From Sorex araneus (Eukaryota > Chordata > Mammalia > Eulipotyphla > Soricidae), in the NCBI RefSeq assembly GCF_027595985.1, contig NC_073304.1, positions 217,188,000 through 217,251,999 on the forward strand: a DNA stretch of 64,000 nt, written 5' to 3'. Positions 45,101 through 55,386 of the stretch are shown in pieces. Below the pieces are notes generated by a model, which was given only the letters and a program-made list of their open reading frames with translations, was not told where the DNA came from and ran no database searches. Position 1 is the stretch's first letter. Every line of letters starts with the position of its first letter. The translations under genes and the position numbers were made by a program.

Positions 45101-48100
45101 GTGTGTGTGTGTGGGGGGGTCCCATCCTTTGTCCCCCCCCCCCCATCATTCACACAAACGACTAGCTCGAAGACACCAGCCCTTGAAGGTAAGACGTCAA
45201 GTTTATCCTTCTCGAGGGACGGTGAGTTCTCGTGGGTGAGTGAGGCTCACATTTGCGTGGCACAGGCTGTGCTCTCACTTCCTGCCCCAAATGCTCGTCT
45301 CCCTACTGCTAATCGCCTCCACACAATTCCAAGGCCTGAGCGCCTTTCATGACACAAAGTCTATCTCTGCTGTCACAACGTTTTTCTGGATGACAAGGGG
45401 GTGGGGTGGGGGTCCTAAGGTTGTACACTCAAAAGGGGGAGGGGGCAGGGAGGACTATGTCCTCCGCTTCAAGTTTCAACCCAACTATTTATACAGTCTA
45501 GACTTGTTATCTTACAGCATCACGTCTCTGAAATTTAAGTGGAGGGAAACCAGTTTGGCAAGATAGGAAGGGAGCGAGATAATGGGCTTCAGTGACGAAA
45601 CAGGAAATCCTTTCCTGGGTGGTGTTTGGCAGTTTCGTGATGCAAGGGTGGGTGTGGGCGATCCGTGGCTGGAGCCCTTCACACGGAACCAGGTCCCCCG
45701 TCACGTCATTTGGCTTCCACATCACAGGCATACTAGTTTTTGTTAGCAAATGATATTAGACATGTTAAAAAAAAATAACAAGGGCTGGAGATATAGGACA
45801 GTGGGTTAGACACTGGATGACTCAGGTCCAATCCCGGGGCCCCACTTATGGTCCCCTGAGCTCTACCAGAATGACCCCTGAATGCAAAATTAGGGGTAGG
45901 CCCTGAGCAGCACCAGGTGTGGCCTGAAACCAAAGAAAAGAAAAAGGAAAAAGAAATAACAAGGCTAATATTGAGGTTATGACTACAGAAACTTCCATCT
46001 GTGCCCAAGAATTAAGAGTTTGTCTGGTGTTTGATTCACTGTCTCCAGGATACAGTTTCTATCTCAAAGCGTTTGGCAGATTCAACCATGTGATTTGTTG
46101 TGCTTTGGTTTTTGCTCAAAATCCTTCATTAGGTTAAAGTGTTAAGGAGCTCGATGAAGAGGCATTACTTCCTGTGTGTGTAGCAGCTAATGAAGAGTGG
46201 AACCAAAGGGATGTCAGCCGTGCAGTAAGAACTGTCTCACAAGACTACAACCGAAGACGGCAGGCTCTCACAAACACGTTACATGAACATGTTGTCTTTG
46301 GGGACAGGAGAGATAATAGAGGGGTTAAGTTTCTTGCCTTGCATGTGGCCAATCTTAGTTAGATCCGCACACCATATATGTGGTGAGCACTGCCAGGAGT
46401 GATCCCTGAGCACAGAGCCAGGAGTAAGCCTCAGCACCACCGGGTGTGGCTCCAAAACAAAACAAAACAAACATAAAAGAAATTTAAAGTTATTGCCTTT
46501 TAAGGAAAATAGAATAAACACTACCTGAGAATAGCACTGTAGCAGTGTAGCACTGTCTTCCCGTTGTTCATCACTTTTCCCAAGTGGGCACCAGTAATGT
46601 GTCCATTGTGAGACTCACTGTTACTGTTTTTGGCATATCAAATATGCCACGAGTAGCTTGCCAGGCTCTGCCAACGGGCGGGATACTCTCGGTAGATTGA
46701 CGGGCTCTCCGAGAGGGATGGAGGAATCGAACCCGGGTTGGCTGCGTGAAAGGCAAATGCCTTACCCGTTGTGCTATCGTTCCAATCTGAGAATAGCACT
46801 GCTTCAAAATTATTTCTTTATTTAGGGTTTTGGGGTTACACCTGACTGTGCTCAGGGATCACTCCTAGCGATGCTGGGAGGACCATAAGGTACAAGGGAT
46901 CAACTGGGGTCAGTCACATGCAAAGAAAGCACCTTTACCCTTGTCCTATCTCTTAGGCTATAATGATTTCTTTTTCTTCCTTCCTTCCTTCCTTCCTTCC
47001 TTCCTTCCTTCCTTCCTTCCTTCCTTCCTTCCTTCCTTCCTTCCTTCCTTCCTTCCTTCCTTCCTTCCTTCCTTCCTTCCTTCCTTTCTCTCTCTCTTTC
47101 TTCTTTCTCTCTTTCTCTCTTTCTTTCTGTTCTTAGGGATCAGTCCTAGTGGTACTTGGGGACCATATGTAGTGCTGGGGACAGAAGCCAGATAGGCTGT
47201 GTGCAAGGCAAGCACCTTACCTGCTATACTATCTCTCTGGTCCATGTTTTTTTTTTTTTTTTTTAAATAGGGGCTCCACTCAGAGAAGCTTGAAGGGTCT
47301 AGAGCTGTTCCTAAGAGGCGAGGCCCAGCAGTTAAGCTTAATGGTTTGTGTCTTGGCTGGTGGGACTCGGGGGCTATGCATTTTGGGGGGGGGTCTGAAT
47401 CCAGGGGTCCGCACATTCGAGACTGTGCTCTATCACTTGAGCGATTTCTCATTTCCAAGAAAGTACTGATTATTTTTTCAGTGTTAGGGATGGAACTCAG
47501 GGCCTCACACATGCAAGGTGAGTCCCTAGAGCCACATTCCTGGCTTGACAGTACTGAGTTTTGGAGGTGGGGGGTGGGGAGGCACACCTGACAATACTCA
47601 GGGGTTACTCTTGGCTCTGCATTCAGGAATTACTCCTGGCGGTGGTTGGGGAACCCTATGAGATGCCAGGGATCAAACCAGGGTCGGCAGAATGCAATGC
47701 AAGTGCCCTACCCACTGTACTATCTCTCTGGCCTTGACAGCAATGATTTTAAACAAGAATAATCAGCTGGGAAAATAAATTCATAAAAACACTTAAAACT
47801 TTTTCTTTGACCTGCTACTTGGTAGAAATATAACTTTATTCTGAAGCTTGCATGTGTGTATTAGCTCCACAGAAACAATGAAAATGAAGACAAAAGGTTT
47901 CTGAATCCAATATTCATAAATAAATATAATTATTCAATTACTTTTAAAGTCACATTATTGCTAGAACTCACTGTCATACAAAAATATGTGCTGCTCCAAG
48001 TATTCATAATTTGTGTGAAATGAGGCTAAATGAATGTCTATACCAGCTGCTAGTATCTTTCTGGGATAAAGATCAAGCTAATGAGAAAATGAAATTCATG

Positions 48101-49931
48101 TTCGCCTATGTTCATTCTAATTTCACATATATTCCATTGAGACGGCAGAAGCAGAATCTCCTTTTGTGTGTATTTGTACGTGTGTGTTTGTGTGTGTGTG
48201 TATGTTTGGCCACACCTGGCAATGCTCAGCGGTTACTCCTCGCTCTGCACTCAGTAATCACTCCTGGCAGTGCTCAGGGACCATATTGGATGCCAGGGAT
48301 CAACTTTGAGTCAGCAGCATGCAAGGCAAAAGCCGTACCTGCTGTCCTATCACTCGTGATGATCTCCCTCATATGCCCAGTACAGGAATGTAGACAGAAC
48401 TAGCAACAACACCAACATCTCTATTAGACTTGGGTATTCCAGGAATAGGCAAGTGGGCAATGAGTTCCTCCAGGGAAGAGTTTCCCTTCACTTATCTCCA
48501 CCGAGTACTCTGACACAGCCTGGGACACAGGGAATACAATGAAGAATAAAAGAAAATGATCATGGGGCTCGAGCAATAGTACAGAGAGAGTAAAGTGCTT
48601 GCCTTGCAAGCAACTGGCTGAAGTTCAATCCCTGGCACCCCCTATGATTCCCCCAAGCCCCACCAGGAGTGATCCCTGAGTACAGAGGCAGAAGTAAGCC
48701 CTGAGCACTACCGGGTGTGGCCCAAAAGCAAAGAGAAGGAAGGAAGGAAGGAAGGAAGGAAGGAAGGAAGGAAGGAAGGAAGGAAGGAAGGAAGGAAGGA
48801 AGGAAGGGAGAGAGGGAGAGAGAGAGGGAAGGAGGGAAGGAAGGAAGGAAGGAAAGAAGCAAGGAAGGAAGGAAGGGAGGGAGGGAGGGAGAGAGGGAAG
48901 GAGGGAATCAGGGAAGGAGGGAATGAGGGAAGGAAGGAAGGAGGGAAGAAAGGAAAGAAGGAAGGAAGGAGGGAAGGAAGGAAGGAAGGAAGGAAGGAAG
49001 GGACGGAGGGAGGAAGAAAGGAGGGAAGGAAGGAGGGAAGGAAGGAAGGATGGAAGGAAGGAAGGAGGGAAGGAAGGGAGGGAGGGAAGGGAGGGAGGGA
49101 GGGAGGGAGGAAGGAAGGGAGGGAGGAAGGGAGGGAGGAAGGAAGGGAGGGAGGAAGGGAGGGAGGGAGGGAGGGAGGGAGGGAGGGAGGAAGGGAGGGA
49201 GGGAGGGAGGCAGGCAGGGAGGGAGGGAGGAAGGAAGGAAGAAAGGGAGGGAGGCAGGCAGGGAGGGAGGGAGGGAGGAAGGGAGGGAGGGAGGGAGGCA
49301 GGCAGGGAGGGAGGGAGGGAGGGAGGGAGTGATAGAAATGATCAGAAATGGCTGTTACTGTCCAGTGCAACACTGTGTTGGAGACAGGCTTCAAGCCCTC
49401 TTGGATCATGTTGGCTTCCAGGAAGTCCTACTTCCACATGGGGTTTGCAGGACAGTTTGGTGATCACTCTAGGGTAAGCTACTGTGGATAAGAATGAGGG
49501 GATGAGTGATAGCACGGCAGGGAGGGGGCTTGCCTTGCACACAGCCAACCTGTGGGTCAATTCCCAGTAACCCATGTGGTCCTGAACAATGCCGGGAGTA
49601 ATTCCTGAATGCAGCGCCAGGAGTAACCCCTGAGCACTACCGGGTGTGGCCCCCAAACCAAAGCAGACTTAATGAGTAAGGGTTCCATCCACAGCTGCAA
49701 TGAGGATCATCACTTGGAAAGCTGGTGACCAAGGGTCAAGGTATATACCAGGAGTTGGGGGCAGGAGGACAGCTCCATGGCAAAGTCCACCTCACGGCAT
49801 GAGTCCCACAGGGGGGACCACAACCAAGGGAGTGTTGAAACTACAACAGAGCGAAGGTGGGGGAGAAGACACTGGGAACCCGGTACTGGCCAGCTGAGAT
49901 GTCAGCACCCTGTCCAGATTGGGCCCTGATT

Positions 49932-49962
<31 letters not shown>

Positions 49963-52900
49963 TTGGGGGGGTCACACCCAGTGATGCACAGGGGTTACTC
50001 CTGGCTCTGCACTCAGGAATTACCCCTGGCGGTGCTCAGGGGACCATATGGGATGCTGGGAATCGAACCTGGGTCGGCCATGAGAAAGGCAAATGCCCTC
50101 CCCGCTGTGCTATTGCTCCAGCCCCAGGGCCGTGATTTTATTTTAAATTATTAATTATTTTTTGGCTTTGGAACCGCACCCAGCAGTGCTAAGGGCTTAC
50201 TTCTGGTATCACTCCTGATGGGACTCAAGAGACCATATATGGGGTACTGGGGCTAGAGCCTGGGGCGGCGGTGTGCCAGGCAAGAGCTTTACCCTCTATA
50301 CTATCGCTCAGGCCCCAAATTCCAATGATTTTTAAGGAAGAAATCCCCGAGTGTTTGGTTTGTCTCACTCTCCACACCTCTAACGTGTGGAGGGAGGATT
50401 TGAAGCCCCCTTGAGCCCTTCTGGTGTTCAAAGCTCTGGTTCCTCTCAGGGATTTCTCCCAGGACGAGGTTTATCTGTTGTGTGAAACACAGAGCTGGCC
50501 TGAGATGACCTGGCTAACCTCAAGTGTGTCACCGGCGATGTCACAACCCCCAGTGTGGAGAGAGAACATCTCTCTTTAGAAATAGGGGGGAAATCCAACT
50601 CCTTGATGAAACCCTCGGTGCCTTCAGGATAGAAAGCGGAAGCAGGGCGAACCAACAGAGTCTAGCTGGCCGGCTCCCGGCACCACGAAACGGCCTTTAT
50701 CGAAGCCAAGTTCCCTCTCGCTCACAACGGGTTCAGTTCAACTCCGCGAGATTGCCACTCCGCTCTTCCCGATCTCGCATTGGCCGCTGTCCTGTGGCTG
50801 GGACCTTTCTATGGCTGGGAAAGTTCTGAGGACTGAAAGGCGGCCACTGCTAAGACCAAACCCCAGGAGGAGGTGTCCCAGCCTTCAGGGTCAAATGCCA
50901 GGCATCCCAAGGGGCAGAGCCAGGCGGATGGTCCAGGGCACGGGACAGAGGACAGCTGCAGAGATGTGATATCAAACACTCAGGCTGCTGGGCCTGAAAA
51001 CAGAAAAGGGCCACTGCTGATTCACGGACAGGCATGCACCTGGACACTGTGACGAGGTACCCCTTAAAACACTCGGTGGAAGAGGAACCACCAAGCACGA
51101 ACACGCCAGTACACATCTGGGCAGACAGCCATAGGGTTTGGGGGCCTTGTGCAAAGAAGATTCTGCTACAGTGAATTATCAGTGTGGTGGACAAGTTCTT
51201 GACAACTGTAATTACAGAACATTCATTCATTCATTCATCCCCTTACCTGCTTATTCCCACTCAGGAGTGTGCCTGGCTAGAGCCTATCTTGCCAGCTCAG
51301 GGGACAAGCCCAGGCCAGACAGGCCTTCCTTCCCGGGGCACCCTCCGAGCCACCCCGACCAGAATCAATCTTTTTCCTAAGTCTAAGTGAATGGTGCCGA
51401 ATGAACGGATATCACACAGGGGCCTGCTGACGATTTCATGACTCTGCCTCCCCTCGGTGTTTCTCCATCACATGCCACGTCGGACCAGCAGGAAATCGTG
51501 TTGACTCTGTTTTTTAGAAGTGAGAGACCACTTCTCAATGCCTCTCCTGCCACCGAGACACTCTTTTTCTTCCTGAGATTATCTTGTCATGGCATTCTCA
51601 TCAGACTCCCCCAAACCTACCCCAAATAGGATGTATCCAGGGCCGGAGTGATAGTAGGGCAGGTAGGGGGTTTGCCTCGCATGTGGCTGACCTAGGTGTG
51701 GTCCCCAGCATCCCATATGGTTCCCAGAGTCCTGCCGAAAGTGAGCCCTGAGTACAGAGCCAGGAGTAAGCCCTGAACACAACCAGGGGTGGCCCATGCC
51801 TCAAAAACTATATAATCTATTCTGCACAGCAAGTAGAGTGACTGTTCTCAAGTGAGCTGGCCAATCAGGTCACCTCTCTGTCCAAAACCCTCTGAACAGT
51901 TTTAGTTTTACTTAAAGTAAAAGCCAATCTTTACAATGCCCTATGAGTCTGATAAGATCTGGCTTCCCTCACTCTGACTGGCCTCCTTCTCATTACTCAC
52001 CATTACAGACACACACTACTTTAGGCTTCTTCAAATGCAAGCCCCAGGGCCTTTGCACCTTCTAGTCATGGGCAGGTTCTGTTTTCCTGCCATTAAGTCA
52101 GTTAAAAAGTCACTTAGAGGGGCCGGAGTGATAGCACAGCGGGTAGGGCGTTTGCCTTGCATGCGGCCGACCTGGGTTCGATCCCCCGCATCCCATATGG
52201 TCCCCCAAGCACCGCCAGGAGTAATTCCTGAGTGCAGAGCCAGGAGTAACCCCTGAGCATCGCTGGGTGTGACCCAAAAAGCAAAAAAAAAAAAGTCACT
52301 TAGAGGCTTTCCCTGAAGGACTCACCCACAGTTCCTGATTTGCTTTTTTTTTTTTCTTTTTGGGTCACACCCAGCGATGCTCAGGGGTTACTCCTGGCTT
52401 TGCACTCAGGAATTACTCCTGGCAGTGCTTGGAGGACCATATGGGATGCCGGGGATCGAACCCGGGTCAGCCGCGTGCAAGGCAAACGCCCTACCCGCTG
52501 TGCTATGACTCCGGCCCTGTGATTTGCTTTTCTATATCTCTTTTTTCCCTTTCTCTTTCCTTCTCATTTTTTCCTTTCTCTTTTTGGGCCACTCCTGTCA
52601 ATTCATGGGACCATGTGGTTCTGGGGCTCAAATCTAGGGTTCCAACATGGAAAGCATGTGCTTTAGTTCCTTGGTCTTTCTCCTTAGCTGCTTGATTTTC
52701 TTAACAGTGCTATATTCTAAAATACTGAATAAGTAACTTTGTGTATGTTCTCTCTTTCCCACTCAAAGAGAAATTTTGGGTGCCAGAGCCAGAGGACAGT
52801 GGTTGGGATGCTTGCCTTGCACACGGCAGACCTGGGCTCAATCCTGCCAGGAGTAATCCCTGAGCACAGCACTGGGTGTGGCTCCCAATCAAAAACACAC

Positions 52901-52979
52901 AAATAAAAGATAGACCACCCATGCGGGCAGGCCTTCCTGTCTCACTGGTCACTATGGAGCTCTGCAGAAACAGTGTGTG

Positions 52980-53028
<49 letters not shown>

Positions 53029-55351
53029 TGTGTGCGCGTGTGTGCACATGTGTCTGCGTGGGTGCGGGTGGGCGGGGTGTGGGGTGCAGGAGGAACTCAC
53101 CCGTCTCCCCCAGGTCGTTCTGGAGGAGCGTCCGGCAGCGCTCCTTGTGCTCCTCAAGGGAACTTCTCTGCTTGTAACTCCTTCCGCAAAACTCACACTT
53201 ATAGGGTTTCTCCACTGAAAGGACAGAGAGGGGGCACTCAGGGACCGGCGGCGGGGACTGCAAAAATGGTGTCTTGGGGCTCCATGGCCATCATCCACTA
53301 GCAGGGGCGAGAGAAACCCAACGCTGCTATCTCTGTACCCACACTACTCTTCAGCTGAATACACGGAAATCAGGGCGCAGTCCGTGATGGACCACCCGTC
53401 TGGGGTGTCTGTCGAAGGACAGCCCTACCCCCAGCCCCCAGCTCTTTCCCGACGAAGGAATTCGGACGGAACGGTTATTGTTCAGTAGCCAGAGCCCATG
53501 CTTTTCCTTCGGGAAAAGAGATCAGCTCTTTTTCATCTTGGAGGAGGATCGCGTGGTTGAAGAACAACATGGGAGGGATGCCTGGTTCTGTGCCCTCCAT
53601 CTGGCTGAAGGGAAGGAAGCCTGCTGTCTGTGGGAGGCGGCCACTCAGCGCCACGTGGCCTCCGAGGGCAGCGGCACGGATGGGTAGATTTAGCTTCCCC
53701 TCACCAAGCGGAGCTAGCCAAGTCTGGGCTGTATTTGGAAACAACAATGAGCCGAGTGAGGATAGCCTGAATAACAGAGGAGAATCCATTGCAAAACGAC
53801 TTTCTCTCGGGCCAGAGAGAGAGGGCTCACGGGGACTGAGCCCAGGCTTTGCAAGCAGAAGGCTGGGGCTTGATCCCTAACACCCCATGTTCCCCCGAGA
53901 CTGCTGGGAGGGACTCTCCTCAGCCTCAAGTCTGAGGAGCATTTGAGCATGGCCGGCTGTGACCCCCAAGCCCAAATAAATAAACAAATACAGGTCCACT
54001 ACAGTTAAAAATATTGAGTCTGAAATCTGTCTTAAAAAGACTAATGCGGGGTCTGCAGGGACAGAGGTAAGGTGTTTGCCTTGCTGACAAGGCCCGGCTG
54101 ACCAGGGTTCAATCCCCAGCATCCCATGTAGTCCCATATAAATGCAGAGCCAGGAGTAAAATCAACCAACCAACCAACCAAATAACCAAAAGACTATTGT
54201 TGTCAGTCTGGAAATAAAGAAAACCAACAAAACAACAAAAAAAGAACAATTCCAATTTTGGAGAATAAATTATAAATTCAGTCTTCTTTTGTTTTTAGGT
54301 CACACTTGCTGGGGGTAGGGAGTATTGGGGAGCCATGAGGTACCAGGGACTGAACCTGGGACAGCTGCATGCACAGCAAAGGCTTCAAACTCAGTCTTAA
54401 TTCCCGACTCTGAACAATGATCTGTAAAATAAATCCTCTTGAGGCAGGGAGATAACTCAAGGGCCTCCTGCTGCAGCTTCGCATGCCAAGGACCCAGGAA
54501 CCCTAGCTGGCAGCCATGCCCCCATCCCACCCCACTCCTGCCACCCCTGGGTATAGACAATTCCCTGCCTGACCTCCAAAAGAGAAAAACCCTTCTGCTA
54601 TCTGCTGATGGGTTTTAATGCAGCTGACCAAATTATCCTAAGGCTCTGATGACCGGGGTCTGTTGTAGACTCGGGGTTGAGTTTTAGGCAACACAGCAGC
54701 TATGGATTGACATCAAGACAAACCTTTCTTTTTTTTTTTTCAAATGCATCGAAAACTTTAATAGACCTTTCATTTTTGTTTAAATTCAAATTTTGTTAGA
54801 TGACATCAACAAGAGGCCCCAAATCTGAAAATAAACTGTCTTTTATTTCTAGTAAAATATTTTTTGGAATATATATATACACATGTACATATACAAGTAT
54901 ACATATGTGTGTATATATATACACATACACATACACATATATATGTAATTATATACATATATGCATATATTTATAGTCTTGGTCATAAAAAGGGGTAAAA
55001 ACACACCAAGGCATAGATTTTTTATGAATTCTTATTTCTAATTATTCTTTTTAAAAAAATTCTGATTATTCTTTAGAGATTAAAGATTACATAGATATGT
55101 CCAGAAGAAGAAAGGTGGCGCGAAGAAATTTAGCTCAGACTGGCTAAACCACCCCTATCCCTTAAACATAGCCCACTAAGGTCTCAGTTGTTTCTTTTTA
55201 CGCAGCTCACACATTTTCATCCTTGACAAACTGCATCTTTGTCTGTCCAGACTTCTGCATGAAAAGTGTGGTGTGTGTGTGTGTGTGTGTGTGTGTGTTG
55301 GGAAAATAATCCTTTAATAAAGTTTATCACAAGAAAATACTTAATGGCTAT

Positions 55352-55386
<35 letters not shown>

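Larger units (their letters stand above)
39122..53100 (-). other. IKZF3: IKZF3 intron 6
   Basis: 14.0 kb from donor GTGAGT (53100 downward) to acceptor CAG at 39122-39124. It is the largest intron fully in the window and the richest in SINEs and microsatellites. Confidence 0.9.

Noticed and set aside
48708-49409. 233-codon Pro/Ser/Leu frame and 205-codon Glu/Gly/Lys frame
   Set aside because: Translations of the GGAA/GGGA polypurine tract.
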